Positions 1 to 13,012 of a stretch of 64,000 nt of DNA are shown piece after piece (position 1 is the first letter of the stretch; every line of letters starts with the position of its first letter). A program made the position numbers and the translations under genes. Source of the stretch: Ostrinia nubilalis (lineage: Eukaryota > Arthropoda > Insecta > Lepidoptera > Crambidae); NCBI RefSeq assembly GCF_963855985.1, contig NC_087104.1, positions 8,308,001 through 8,372,000 of the forward strand. Reading direction: 5' to 3'. The notes beneath the pieces were generated by a model that searched no databases, was not told where the DNA came from, and saw nothing but the letters and a program-made list of their open reading frames with translations.

Positions 1-2486
1 ACGAATAATTTTAAGACAAATAACTATTAACTGATATAAAATGGTTTGATATAATGAATATTTTCTATAAAACTTACAATGTATACTATTTAAAACAAAT
101 AACATTCAAATCATATAAAAATAAAATGTCGAACAATCAAATGAGATAAAATTCTTTTCCTATAAAACTTAAATCATATAACAATAATAATTTTGTATAA
201 AGTTCATTTGTTATAATAAGCATTGCATGCAGCAAGCAAGCAAGCGAGCAAGCAAGCAAGCTAGCATGCAGGCAAGCAAGCAGGCAAGCAAGCTAGCAAG
301 CAGGCAAGCAGGCATGCAGCATGCAAATTTGACTAAAAACTTGAGACTTCTGTCACGGCTCCGGCACTGCGGGGCTCTGGCGGTCCCTCGCGTGCTAATC
401 GTCGCAGATGGCTTTCGCTCGACACCGCGTCTTCGGCTTGCTGGCCGGCTTTGCCGGCCAGCCTCAGCCGCGGCGCCTCGCTTCCAGCCACCTGCTCCTC
501 AGCCCGCGGGCCGCCTCGCCCCTCCGTGCCTACGCGCTTCTAAATTACACTCTAGGGGTAGGGCAGACAAGACTACGTGGAGTCGGTTTTACGGCGATTC
601 GTTTTTGTCACTAAAGTCATTTATAAGTCAAGCTAAAAAAGAACATACTTAAAGTTATATCTATCAGAAATTATATCAATTAAAGAGTATAACAAATAAT
701 ATTTATTACAAGTAATGGTTATGTGAAATAATATTTATATTAAACAAAATTACATCAAATGAGTCTTAGATTAAGTAAGGTTTATATCAAATGTCTTTAT
801 GCGTTGTGATTGGTATCTGAAATGATATTATTAGAAATGATTTATTATATGAAGTAAACATTATATGTTAAAAAATTATATCAAGTGTTATTATAACATA
901 CGTTTATTATACAATATGAACGTTATTGAAATGAATTTATATCATATAAACTTATATAAACTGTCACGCACCCGTCTAGCTAGAACAGAAAATGATGATG
1001 TTGGAAAATCTTTCTACAATACAATAAAATAAACAGTCAGGATTTGTCATAGAATTTTATTGCGCATGTAAATGGTAATACATACCTAATTATTTCTTAT
1101 GTACAAAAATGTAGGTTAATAAAATAGGTTGATAGATAGTCCTATACATTTATACCTAAAAATGCTTTCATCACTATTATTCAATAATCCATCAGCGCAC
1201 GCTGCCTATAGGGACATTAAATAGAGGCGCGTTATTTATTGCCTCGCGTGCGTGCACGGGACTTATAACTGCTTTTACGGTGTCCACCATTTAATTTGAA
1301 CGTGTATGCAATACACACCACATGGCCATTACATGAAGTCTATACTAGAATACGGGAATCTAATTGTCGCCTCATCCCTTCGTGCAAACGGTCGGCGGTG
1401 GGCCACCGCGGGTGGGGTGGTGCCAATAGCCACCGGAATCAAAAGTAGAACGTAATAATTATCGGTGGTGGTGGGCCGGAGGGCCGCTGGTCGCGGTTCC
1501 CGCGGCTCGACCGTCAACAAACCGTCGCGCGGCAACTGCTCATGACATATGCATGAGAACGGCACGGACGATGCCGCCGCTTAAATATACAAGGACGGAC
1601 GGGGAAATTACTAGAGAGGCAAATACATACAAGATGTCTCCCGCCCGACTGCGCGTAGCGTGCGGCACGCCCACGAGCCTCTCCAATTACACTCACGAAA
1701 CGTCCGACCGATGCCTTTCTTCTATTGTCGACTATTTTTACCTCCTAACCACCATCGTCTTCATAAGTCATGAAGATGGCCACATTACAAACTTAAATGC
1801 ATCATTGTAAATTCCTTTTGCTACAGGCTTACACGCAAACTTTACAGGCGATAGGTATTATTGATTCCTGGCTGGCTAGCATAGTAAATAGCTTTTATGG
1901 CACTTTGACCATTTTGTCTACATTAGTGTAATGAGTTGAGTCGGGCCCAGTTTGGATAATACTGCTACAGCCAGCTACAGCTTATTTATTTTGGAAATTA
2001 AGCATTTGGTTCTACTTCTATGAGAAATATTACCCCTTATAGGTACTTTAATTTACTTTGACAGAGCGAGCTTTTTGTAAATAGAAAAAAACTTGCCATG
2101 CAAGCATGCGATACGACTAAAGAGTCGATATTCAAGAATAAATTCTCCTAAAGTAGTTTGAATCTTGTCAACCCACGTGTCAGCCTTTCTGACTGATGAT
2201 GATGTGGCTCAATCAGGCTGCCGGCAGATGCCTTGAGTCATAAAATCTGCTATCTTATCAGAAAGTCAGATTGACCAAAGCAGTGTAAAGATGTTGCAGA
2301 TTTGCAAACCAAACAGTGAATTCATTTCAGGTGTTCCATTAGTAATCGAACCTAGGTCCAACGGTTCGGGCCTTCGGGAGCTAGTCAAATTCTAATCGCT
2401 AGGTGCTCAATGTTGAAACAATAAATGAGAATCGCCTATTATTAAAAAACATTGACTAGTTATAATGAAGGCCCCACTGGTTTCTA
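1..2486. other. AT-rich stretch without a recognisable gene
   Basis: Positions 1-220 and 640-960 are very AT-rich and contain degenerate recurring words of the kind ATATCAAATG and TATAAAACTT. Two GC-rich islands stand out, at about 350-540 and 1370-1530. Open frames across them occur on both strands and show no domain, so I do not call them genes. A tRNA-like B box on the minus strand at about 2330-2380 could be a SINE scrap. Confidence 0.5.
222..324. repeat. GCAA tetranucleotide microsatellite
   Basis: About 100 bp of imperfect GCAA/AGCA repeats with interspersed GCTAGCA and GCATGCA variants. Its translation (MQQASKRASKQAS...) is an artefact of the 4-bp period and is not a gene. Confidence 0.9.
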
Positions 2487-2500
2487 AGTTATGTGCTTAG

Positions 2501-2728
2501 TAAATGGATAAATTATGTAAAAATCAAGAGACGTAACATTTATCAACGTTCGGAGAAGTTGCTCTATCCAAACTACGTATACCCTGGCTACCTGCCTGGC
2601 GAGGATATTAGGCGGGCGATGGAGCGCCGCAAAGAAGTTATGATCGATAGGAACATCAAATATTCACGCATCGGCCCACGAGGAAACGGAATGGATAACC
2701 GTTGTCTGAAAGGCCACGAGGGGCGTAC
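2501..2728 (+). CDS. possible orphan exon, product unknown
   Basis: An open frame encodes about 76 residues ending in ...NRCLKGHEGR. It contains mixed charged and aromatic stretches such as LYPNYVYPGYLPGEDIRRAM and ERRKEVMIDRNIKYS, which look more protein-like than the surrounding AT-rich DNA. A weak acceptor (TATGTGCTTAG) precedes it, and a good donor (GGGCGTAC then GTGAGC) follows. No partner exon was recognised on either side and I do not recognise the family. It could be an internal exon of a gene mostly outside the window, an exon remnant, or chance. Confidence 0.25.
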
Positions 2729-5700
2729 GTGAGCCTATAAACTTATTATCCTTTTTCCCTAATTATGTGCTTAACCGTTTTCAAATAAAACGATTGAGTG
2801 ATTCATAAGACGGTTGCGGTTCTTAATTATTTCAATCATAAACTATGATCGTAAAAATAAACTAAGCTATGGAAATTACAATAATATTTTTTTTTTTAAT
2901 TAAAAATCAATAAATTATGTAGTTTTAATGTTCTGTCTGGGGCTATTATAAAACGCCGATTTCGTATTTTCGGATCTATCCATTCCTCCCCAGAGAGATT
3001 CTGGCACTAGCGACTGCGATAGATAGGACCCGAAATACCCAAGGAAGCTGGCTTGACTTATTTAGAATTTCAATGTTTCTTGGCGATTTTTATGAAGTTG
3101 ACATTGTCGTCACTGAGACTCATAATCTTTAATCTACATAAATCTTAAATCAATTAATAACATCTAACTGTAACAAAAACGTTTTGTTTATGAATCGCCT
3201 AAAGACTGAAATGTTGCATGCGCTGAAAATCTTTTTGTTTATTAATTAAAACATTTTTATTATAGAGGGTAACGAACAGTACATAAAGACTTTTAAAACA
3301 TAAAGCACGTTGGAGTATCGCAGTGAATATAATTAAAGTAGCATGATGACAAACATACTAGATTCACGCAAATTTAATAAATGTTGGATCGTTGGCTGGC
3401 TATTTTTGTGTTGAGCAATAGTCTTTTCCTCCGCGTCAAAAAAATGTAGCAACTCTAGAGACTGATCAAAAATTTTCAAACTCGTTCAGATTTATTGTGT
3501 GTGTATAGTAGCTATATGTTACGCGTCACCTTTGAAATGTAATGGTGAACATTTTCTAATCTTCTTCTTACCTTAGTCGGCTCATCAAAATATCTGGTTC
3601 CTTAAAGAAACGGGATAATTTCTTTAAAAAGAAAATGAAAATCTCATTTTTATCTGGTGCTTTGTTTTGAATCTGTGAATTTCAGTTTAAAAATCTTGAG
3701 AGTTCTTGGAAGACGAACGTTTTACTGGTTTTACCTATCGTACGGTGTTTAAATCGCATTTCTGTCTCATGTAAATAATACCTTCCCAATAATGTAATCA
3801 TTTAATCCCACTGAATCGGGTACCAGAGTTTATTTATACCTTATCTGTCCTCGTCCTTTGATCTTATGTATTTTATTTAGAAGCTTAAGCGTTGTCTATT
3901 TGTAGCATCAGTGGAAATATCCTTTTATGTTGTTATTTTAGTGCTATGTAGCATACTGCCTTTTATTGAATGAGCAATAAATTACTCATTAATTGAGAAT
4001 TAATATGTTTGTCACTCAATATGGCGATTTCGGAGTGTGTCGCCGCAACTCGCAATGGGTTTAAGATTTTTTAATAACAAAGAAAGAAAAAGTATTTATT
4101 TGGATGTAAGTACAAAATAAAATAACAACTACTTAATACCAATCAGGGTACAACCCCAAAGAAGGGTACCAACCAACATGGTATCTGCTCAGACTACATT
4201 TTTCGATAAACTCATAAAATTAACTAATAAGAATTTTAGAAAAGATTGTGCATCGATTAATTTTGTAAATTCAAAGTAAATTACTTTACCAAAGTAGAAC
4301 TTAAATCTTTTACCTGTGCAATTTTTGGGTGTTTTCTTTTTGGGGTTGGCGCTATTTTTCAGATGCTGTCCTCCGTATTACATTTAAGTCCAGGGTACTT
4401 CTTTTTTATTTTATTGTAGGTCTTTTTAAACACTGCAAATTGTGTATTTTTCTTATATGTATTAAGTTTTCTCTTTTTATACGATCATGAAATTGATGCT
4501 ATTACTGGTGGGAAAGTCCTTTTAAAAACGCGAAAACCTTCCAAATTATGCTGCATTTTATAATTTTAAAGGAGCGTTACTTACGAGTAGTATTCGGGCC
4601 TAAAAAAAACATTTTACTGAAGTGAAGCCATATACAGCTTGACCGTCGTTCTGCTATGCAAATTGTATCGGTGAGTTTGTAATGCTTTCATGGCTCGTTG
4701 CGCATTATCTCGGGGCGGATTGGGCGAGGCGTGGGTGTACGCCACCGAGCGTAAAATTTAAACTCTTGCTTATTATTATATCAAGTGGCAATCTCGGAAA
4801 CATGTTTCTAATTGATATAGTGAAATTATAATCATCTTCATTACACTATGATAAGGTGTAACGTCATCAATCCTTTTTCTAGTATCGACTAGCTAAAGAA
4901 TGTCACCAAGATATTGGGCTGCAGCATTTGGGTTAATGTGGGTGGTGCTGGATTTATTTATTACTGTTTTTCTTACGTTGCGTTTGACGCGTATTCCTTA
5001 GCCCTACTAATGAAATGGTTGGCTACTGCAATTGTTTTGTAACTATAGAATAGGAAAATTGATAAGTAAGGCTAAATGTTTATGATGGTAATTAGTCAAG
5101 TTCTAGGGAGCTCTAGTTTTGAATCTTCAGCTGATATCACCTTTGGCTATGCAACTTTCCTATTTTATTTATATTCATGGTCATTACTTATTGGATGACT
5201 CAAAAAACATCATCATCATATTATTAAAGAATATCCCCATAGAATAATGGCGTGTAGTTTTCGCAGAATTTGAACTGTTTCTGCTAAACTTTTCCAGTGT
5301 TTCTTTGATTGTATAATTAAGTTATGTCTATAGATTTCTTATTATTTTTTCAGCCTCGCCTTAGCCCCTTTTACGTGGGCTTAGCTTTCCCCAATCATGC
5401 GTTTTCCATTTTTTATTTCTCTAAAGTCTTGTTCCTCATCCAGGCGGTTTGAGGTCTTCCTCTTCCCCCGGTCTCAAGTCTTCGAATATTTGAAGAGCTT
5501 CATATAATACTTGTATGTGTAGTACACATTGTGTACTATAATGGAATATTTCTTATCTCGAAGAATTGTAAATCGGTGGTCGTTGTGCACTGTGGATTTT
5601 TAAGCTTCTAACGTTCTGAAATCTTGAAATGTTTCTCTATTATATCATTTTATGTAAATTAGAGATTTCATTGGCATAAAAACATGCAAATTAACTCTAT

Positions 5701-6188
5701 CTGTAGATTTAATATCTATTTATTATTGACTAAAGTGTTATCCCAAGGTGTTTTAGGGTTGTTTTCCATAATCGATTTCTCCTTTTGGTAAACTCCTCGC
5801 CAGAGCCGTTATCAATAATAGATTAGCTCCTCGCCAACTTTTACCTAAACCCGTTTTCTAAATGTCCCCAAATTTATTGCGGAATTATCGCATTTTCTTC
5901 CGTTGAGCATCCCGTTTACCTTGAAAGAAATAATAAATGTTTATTTTATTTATATTAGATGTGTACTTCAATATTTATTTGTAATGCCAATGTCTGTACA
6001 TACACAATGTGTGGTAAAATTATCGTCGAAATTCTGTTTACAAAATATTTTTTAGGATTGCAATAAAATTATGTCTATCAAACGGAATACAGTCTGCTTA
6101 AAAATCTCTTTCTTTGTTTAAAACGCATTGTATGATCTTACTGTTTTTTACATAAGTTTATATTGTAACAAAAAGTTAAGCTCATATC
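2729..6188. other. 3.4 kb without recognisable gene
   Basis: AT-rich sequence without long open frames on either strand. I see no recognisable domain, RNA gene or tandem array. It is probably intergenic or a long intron. Confidence 0.5.
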
Positions 6189-6189
6189 T

Positions 6190-6848
6190 ATACAGGGTGG
6201 AAACGATAAGTGATCTCATTCGATTATTTCTAAACTATACAAGATATCGAAAAACTGGTTACTGATTCTGAAAGTGCTTTACGAGCGCTATCCAACGGTA
6301 CCAATAATAGGTCACAGAATTAACTGGATCTATCCGAAAATTCAATGTTTCCAGCTTCCATACATTTAGTAAAACCACATAATATTAAAAACTACAAGAT
6401 ATCAAAAAACTGGTTACTGATCCTGAAAGTGCTTCACGAGCTCTATCCAACGGTACCAATAATAAGTTACAAAATAAACTGGATCTATCCGAAAATTCAA
6501 TGTTTCCAGCTTCCATACATTTAGTACTGCCACAGTCATGGCACTCATGTCTTGATAATATTATAGCAAATAAAGCCTAAAACCAATGTTTTCCATGAAT
6601 AATTTTAAATGAGAATGCAATTTACAAGTTCAATTTAAGTTTTTATTATTTAATAAAAAAAATAACACTTTAGTATGGAGGCTGAAAACATTGAATTTTC
6701 GGATAGATCCAGTTAATTCTGTAACCTATTACTTATACCGTTGGAAAGAGCTTGTAAAGCACTTTCAGGATCAGTAACCAGTTTTTCGATATCTTGTATA
6801 GTTTAGAAATAATCGCGTGAGATCACTTATCGTTTCCACCCTGTATAC
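6190..6848. mobile_element. inverted-repeat MITE with internal duplication (family 1)
   Basis: It begins TATACAGGGTGGAAACGATA and ends with the reverse complement, closing at CCACCCTGTATA. The inverted arms share the block around AAACTATACAAGATATCGAA. The left half holds a direct duplication of about 130 bp (6243-6372 and 6399-6527, roughly 92-95 percent alike by eye). No transposase frame is present. A shortened relative lies at 60994-61194. Confidence 0.8.
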
Positions 6849-7239
6849 AGGGTGTCCCGTAATGTAACGTCAAGCCGGAACTGGGTGTTGAGGCAAGTTG
6901 TGCTGGTTATCAGAAAAATATAAAAAAAAATCTATGTGGCATATTTTAAAAATAATAGGCATTTAAAAAAAATCAAAAAATTCTACTCCAGGTGACGGTC
7001 CTTTTACTCGTGTTGCCACAAATCTTCACTTTTTCCAAATATAAATAGAAAAAGTGAAGACTTGTGGCAACACGAGCAAAAGGACCGTCACCTGGAGTAG
7101 AATTTTTTGATTTTTTTTAAATGCCTATTATTTTTAAAATATGCCACATAGATTTTTTTTTGTATTTTTCTGAGAACCAGCACAACTTGCCTCAACACCC
7201 AGTTCCGGCTTGACGTTACATTACGGGACACCCTGTATA
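6844..7239. mobile_element. near-perfect palindromic hairpin MITE (family 2)
   Basis: It starts TATACAGGGTGTCCCGTAAT and ends ATTACGGGACACCCTGTATA. The two arms of about 190 bp are almost perfect reverse complements meeting near 7040, so a single strand would fold into one long hairpin. There is no coding capacity. It abuts the preceding element and shares its terminal TATA, so one inserted at the end of the other or both used the same TA-rich target. Confidence 0.85.
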
Positions 7240-7428
7240 TAAAAGAAAGTCGTGTTAGTTACACCACTTATAACTCAAGAACGGCTGAACCGATTTAGCT
7301 GAAAATTGTCAGGGAGGTAGTTTAGAGCCAGGGGAAGGACATAGGATACTTTTTATCCCGTTCGAAATAAAAAAAAGTCTGCTTATTTATTGCCATTAAG
7401 GCGGAACAAAGTTCGCCGGGTCAGCTAG
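7240..7428 (+). mobile_element. Helitron-like 3' end
   Basis: The segment ends with the hairpin GGCGGAACAAAGTTCGCC (7400-7417), then a short spacer and CTAG followed by T. This is the hairpin-CTAG-T architecture of Helitron 3' termini. No Rep/helicase is visible, so it is a non-autonomous or truncated copy. It lies directly against the palindromic MITE. Confidence 0.7.
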
Positions 7429-7429
7429 T

Positions 7430-9644
7430 TTTGAATATTTTCAGGGGTTTGATCAGTGTGTGTCACTGTCTCATAATATTTACAAACGTGACATGAGTGC
7501 GTAATGCGTGTCATCAACAATACGAAACACTGGCTATATTAGGTCGACATGAAAATTGAGAAAAATATTAATGACGCAAAAATGTCGTTATAAATTGAAT
7601 AGATTCTTGTGGTTTTAAAACATTGCAATCAAAAATATCTGTCATTATGATTATGAAATTAAGAGTACAGTTGTCCAAAATAACGTGAGGCATAAGTCCA
7701 GAAACAGACCATGCCTGGGCTGCTAGGACATTCTAGAACGGAATATTTCTAAAGGGTAGACAGGTGGCGGTTCCCTGGTGGGTGTGGTGGTGGCAGCAGT
7801 GGGTCTGCTTGGAGACACCCGCGTACTCGCTGCACGGGTGGCGTGCGCTCCTTGCGTTCTCATACGCCGCTGAATATTTCAGCAGCTAGACTGAGGAAAA
7901 TTACAGACTTCGTTTCTACCCTCAACCCACCTCCCTGACAATTACGCGTTTAAAATAATATTCCTTGGAATGGAAAAGAGGCTAAAGCAATTAGGTCAGC
8001 GCAGTATGATTGTCTCCAGCCGCTGTGCTTCCCACGACAAGTAGTGGCGAGGCCTTAGGAACACGTGGCGTCTCCCATCATAGGTGCCACTTAGATCATG
8101 AATACAGAATTACATGCAGTCTGTCTTGTCGTTGTAAGGTCTTTTAGGCCATAAACACATTTTTGTTTATCGCATTTTTATATGTGGGATGCAACTTCTT
8201 TTGAGTCGTTGCACTCTTGATAGAGTGGTTGTGCGTGGTCGTCACGACTATGATTTGTTGTGGGCGGATGTCGCTCGCCCTACGATGTCTCCTAATCTTT
8301 CCCTGAGATGAAACTTTTTATTGCAATTTTCTTCTTCGAATAGATTTTTTAAATATCACAGCAGATCAAGAAAACATTGCGACACTTTATGTTTTCGTAA
8401 TAAATGCTATTTTGAGTATGATTTGTTGTGGGCGTATATTATGTCGCTCGCCTTACGATGTCTCTCACTATCTTTCTCTGAGTTGCAAGTATTCTTCTTC
8501 ATATGTCAGCAGATCATGAAAACACAGTGGCACCTTATGTTTTTATAATAGTTCTGTGCTATTTTTGATATAGCGCTGACTGTACAACCTTTTGTCCTAA
8601 ATGTGGCTCCCAAAATCATCTGACGAATATAGCTGAATCAGATGAGGACATTGCATGGAACTGTATTAATTAATGATATTATCAAATTATTGTGTATCTA
8701 GAGACGTTAAATATTCTATATAATATCTAAAGAAGAGTACGTTTAATAAAATACAATAAGACGGCACTGCGCTTTATTTTCGTTGTTTGGTGCTCAATGA
8801 CTCTTCATGCTAGTTTGTTTCAAAGCATTTTTGTACGAATTTTTTGGAATTTGTTTCTTTATCGTTGAACATTGTGCTGGTTTTCTTTTGAAATTTTCGT
8901 AGATGCTAAAGTCGACGATACGATACTTGTATTTGAGACTAGATTCTACTGAAGTTATAATACCTAGCTAACTTAGCGTTTGAGTTTCAAACTCACGTCT
9001 CTTGAATTGAGACTAGCAGGACTATGACACCCCTGATCGGAATCTTGCTCGACTCAAAGCTTTAGCTACCTTGGCGCAGCAGTTACTATTGTTCCAGGAG
9101 CATTCTTAAAAGTTCCTTGTGCTATTGTAGTTTAGGCTGGGCCTTATTCCTGAACCTACAGACTGACGTGGCGCCAGTGACAGTTATATAATCTTATGCT
9201 CCGTATTATGATATCTACCTACTAGTGTCGTGTGCATTTTTGTTGTTAGTCCGTCGTCTAGGCAACGATTGTCTTTGATGTCGCCTCATCGGTGGGCTAT
9301 TAGCTATTGACGAATACAAATATGTATGTACAACAATACTGTATAGGTTGGTCCATACAATCATATTTGATTGTTTTGATTATTTCGGCGATAAGCTTTG
9401 AACTTTGACCTGATTGGTTTGGTAGTCGTCTGCTACAATGTCAAATAATGGGAATTCGACAACCACGCTCGGTAAAGCATAAAGTGGCCAGTATTTTTTT
9501 CGGACACCCTGTATTCAGTATGCGTTTGCAAAGAATGCCGATAATGACTCGCAGAATGTGTACGTAATTTGGGAGATCTTTATAATACTCCAGATGGTGT
9601 TAAGTTAAATAATTTTCAGACATGAAATCAGTAGTTTTATGACT
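7430..9644. other. no recognisable gene; local tandem duplication
   Basis: No supported coding sequence. A segment beginning TATGATTTGTTGTGGGCG occurs at 8249 and again at 8417, giving a diverged two-copy tandem duplication with a 168-bp period. The short open frame at 8321-8548 lies across it and looks spurious. Confidence 0.5.
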
Positions 9645-9905
9645 CTGACTCTGACGCGTCTTTCCGTTCTATACATAGCCAGAACGCAAGGGTGTGAAAC
9701 TAATCGAGTATAGTTTGGAGATGACTTTTTTTACTAAGCTCCTCCAAACTATACACGACCAGTACGCATATGCTGCGTACTGCTCGCGTATACTTTGTAG
9801 TGACTTAGGGCAAATATCTTACTCCAAAATATACATCGCCAGTACGCATACGGACTAATCACGTATGTATTGTAATAAGTGCGTGATTACAATTTATACG
9901 CGAGT
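9645..9905. mobile_element. dispersed repeat with TATAGTTTGGAG subrepeats, copy 1
   Basis: It starts near CTCTGACGCGTCTTTCCGTT and then carries several forward and inverted versions of a block related to CTCCAAACTATACACGACCA. A second copy at 14809-14998 carries the same terminal CGTCTTTCCGTTCTATACAT block in the opposite orientation. This is a non-coding element of unknown class. Confidence 0.6.
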
Positions 9906-10159
9906 AGTTGCATGCTAGTCATTTTGTCTTATTGACCTCTCTTTCTATTACATATTAATTAATATCTGCGTGTCTACTTTAAACATTGAATCATCTTTCG
10001 ACACGTATTCTGCCATAGAAAAGATATTTGTTTTGGGGCTGATATTTAATTTTCACCAATTCTCGAATAACTCTTAAATTAAGAATTATGTAGGTATGGA
10101 AATATGTCAAAATGATTTTGTTCTTGAGATAAAAGTTAATAAATAAAATAAATAATAAA

Positions 10160-10408
10160 TAAATATCCTTAGACATTTTACACTGCGCTTCTAGTCCCAA
10201 ACTAAGCAAAGCTTGTACATAATACTAAGTATTAAACATACATACTTAAATACTTTTTTTTTTTTGTAAATACATACTATACATAGAAAACACCCAGTCC
10301 AATACAAACAAATATGTTCATGCACACAAATGTTTGTACTGTGCGGGAATCGAACCCGCTACCTCCGGAATAGTAGTCCGTTTCGAACCACTACACCAAA
10401 CGGCCGAT
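10160..10408 (-). mobile_element. tRNA-derived SINE, copy 1
   Basis: On the minus strand it opens with a tRNA-like head: A-box region TGGTGTAGTGGTT and B box GGGTTCGATTCCCGC. The unique body runs into the tail GGGACTAGAAGCGCAGTGTA and AAATGTCTAAGGATATTTAT, followed by an ATTT-type repeat. The body and tail are shared with the copy at 43714-43995. It is not a functional tRNA gene, since the 3' half runs on into the SINE body. Confidence 0.85.
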
Positions 10409-10409
10409 A

Positions 10410-11576
10410 ATACAAACCTAGCATTTAAGGCGATTAGAGTCCTCAATGACCTTGGGCGTTTGACCTTCACGCCGCGAGAAACACCCGCGCACCCCGCACG
10501 AAAACTCCGATTTGACACCGATCAAAATTACACGGGCATAGGTAGATACAGAATAGAAGCTCTTTTTTTATGACATTACTGCCTATTATTTTAAACTTGA
10601 ATTGATGAACCTTGATGTTGGTGTCATTTAACTCAGGCGTAAAGGTATTTAATAAAAATAACACAATCCATGAACATTTTGTAAGGGATATTATTTTTTT
10701 TCGTAAATTTTCTAATGTTTTTGTCGGTTCAGCCGTTCTCGAAATTTGAACATGTAATATGTAGGTAACTTCGGTGGAATCTTGCAAGTTGAATTTGTTA
10801 GACCAACTTCCTGCCTGACGACAACTGTAGGCATTGGAACACATAGTAGTGTTGTCTATGGTTTAAAAAAGCAAATGTTTCTTCTTTTGTCTATTGTCAT
10901 TCTCTTTGTGTCACTTATGAATAATAAACTGAAAATGTGTTTAATCTCGTCTTTTTATTAGAAATCCTTCAACAACTGATTGAGTTAAAATTTTGGATAT
11001 ACATGTAATTCGGATGACAATGCAATAATTGTGATGACATGGAGTCGATCTAATGATAGAGATGGAATGCCAGTGGTCCCATAGCAACTCCGGGATTAAA
11101 CGATTCCATCGAGTTTAGGTTCGTTTGATTTGTATTTATTTATTTATATAAATATAAGTAAGTAATATTATGTAAGTAAGCTACTTTAAAAATCACGAGT
11201 ACCTACCTACTTCAATTCTCAAAGGCAAACAGGGACTAATGATGGAGCTCGAATGTGGCCGTAGGAATAGGCTAGTTTCTTAAAAAAACACTTTTTGTCC
11301 GTCAATTACACTATCAAAAAATATTGGACACGGGATATTTTTATTTGTCAACAAACAAGTAATTACGAAGTTATGATGCGATGAAATTCCGCGTGACGTC
11401 ACAAATCGCAACAATTTTAAGCACGCCTTAACCTCATGGGCCTCTTCTGAACTTTGGCGCGCTTTATCTCTTTAAATTTTCATAAGTTTAAAAAAGTGAA
11501 AAATACATTTAAAGTATTTTTTGGTAAGTTGACCGACGGACTAATTCAAACTCTTGCTTTACCCAGGAAACATCCC
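10410..11576. other. no recognisable gene
   Basis: About 1.2 kb between a SINE and the first long-inverted-repeat element. Open frames here (for example 10844-10467 on minus) overlap the SINE and show no domain. Nothing else is supported. Confidence 0.5.
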
Positions 11577-11579
11577 TAT

Positions 11580-13012
11580 TAGGCCAGTAGAATTAAACAC
11601 AAAAATTGATTAAATCGGAAATAATTCCTATAAAAGATTTTTTTGCTTTAATGGCTTCATTGGTTGCCCATTAAGACTCTCCTAAGTTTTCGACTTCGAC
11701 GGAGTTGTGCTTAAGTGGTGGGGGCCCCCGAAAGGGGCGTTTTTTCGGTTTTCCGGTTACACCGAGTAAAGGACTTACCCTATCGAAAAGTGGTCTTCAT
11801 GACGGTTAAAGGGCACTTAATCCTGCATTGAATAAGACCAAATTCATATGTTTTGGACAAACCGTTCTCGCGCTAAAGTTCGGCAAAGTAGAAAATATAC
11901 GTATAATTAATGACCCTCTCCACGTCCAATGGCTTGTTACCCACATGCTTCCAAGCCTTGTAAAGGGTCGCCTTAACCAGTGTAACCCTAACAAGGCTCA
12001 CGAGTTTGATTCGCTTATCCTTGTTCGTCCCAGCCGTTCCTTAACTGCGGTTGCTGCACCTCTTCCTGGCACTCTCCTGAACGACTCTGTGTTACCTAAT
12101 GTGGCTGCCCCTCTTCCTTGTACCCTCCTGTACGATTTCATTGCTTAGCCATATGCCTGGTCCAAGGTTCGACGCCACAAAATCAACTTCGTACGAGTAA
12201 AAATAGTTTAAATACTATTTCCCGTGCTTGCAACATTTTTCTTTATTGCTTCGCCTCTATTAGTCGTAGAGTGATTGTATATATCCTATAGCCTTCCTCA
12301 ATGTATGAGCTATTCAACACAAAAAGCTATTCAATCAAACTAGTAATTCTTAAGATTAGCGCGTTCAAACAAACAAACAAAAAACTCTTCAGCGTTTTAA
12401 TATGAACTTGTTGTTGTTGATTTTTGGCGTCGAACCTTAGACCAGGCATACGGCTAGGCAACGTAGTCATGCAGGAGGACACAAGGAAGAGGGGCAGCCA
12501 CAGTAGGTAACACAGAGTCATTCAGGTGAGTGCCAGGAAGAGGTGTAGCAACCGCAGTTAAGGAACGGCTGGGACGAACAAGGATAGGCGCATCAAGCTC
12601 GTAAGCCTTGATAGGGTTACACTGGTTGAGGTGGCCCTTTTCAAGACTTGGAAGCCTGTGGGTAACAAACCATTGGACGTGGAGAGGGTCATTAAATATA
12701 CGTATATTTTCTACTTTGCCGAACTTTAGCGCGAGAACGGTTTGTCCAAAACATATGAATTTGGTCTTATTCAATGCAGGATTAAGTGCCCTTCAACCGT
12801 CATGAAGACCACTTTTTGATAGGGTAAGTCCTTTACGCGGTATAACCGGAAAACCGAAAAAATGCCCCTTTCGGGGGCCCCCACCACTTAAGCACAACTC
12901 CGTCGAATTCGAAAACTTAGGAGAGTCTTAATGGGCAACCAATGAAGCCATTAAAACAATAAAATCTTTTGTAGGAATTATTTCCGATTTAAAAGCTAAT
13001 TCTACTGGACTA
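11580..13012. mobile_element. long-terminal-inverted-repeat element, copy A
   Basis: A 1433-bp foldback-type element with terminal TAGGCCAGTAGAATTA and its reverse complement ending TAATTCTACTGGACTA, flanked by a 3-bp direct repeat TAT (11577-11579, 13013-13015). Arms of roughly 580 bp are about 95 percent alike and flank a unique centre of about 250 bp. Each arm contains a 106-codon open frame starting MNKTKFICFGQ (11828-12148 plus and 12774-12454 minus). No transposase was seen, so movement would need enzyme supplied elsewhere. Copies B (44735-46170) and C (46463-49768) are closely similar. The superfamily is unassigned. Confidence 0.85.

Noticed and set aside
227..652. 141-codon frame rich in KQASKQAS repeats
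   Set aside because: It is the translation of a GCAA microsatellite followed by GC-rich DNA, with no domain or splice support.
11806..12805. Repeated 62-65 codon frames (MLGLHWLRRPF...) in the element arms
   Set aside because: They are antisense shadows of the 106-codon arm frame and recur only because the arms are near-identical.
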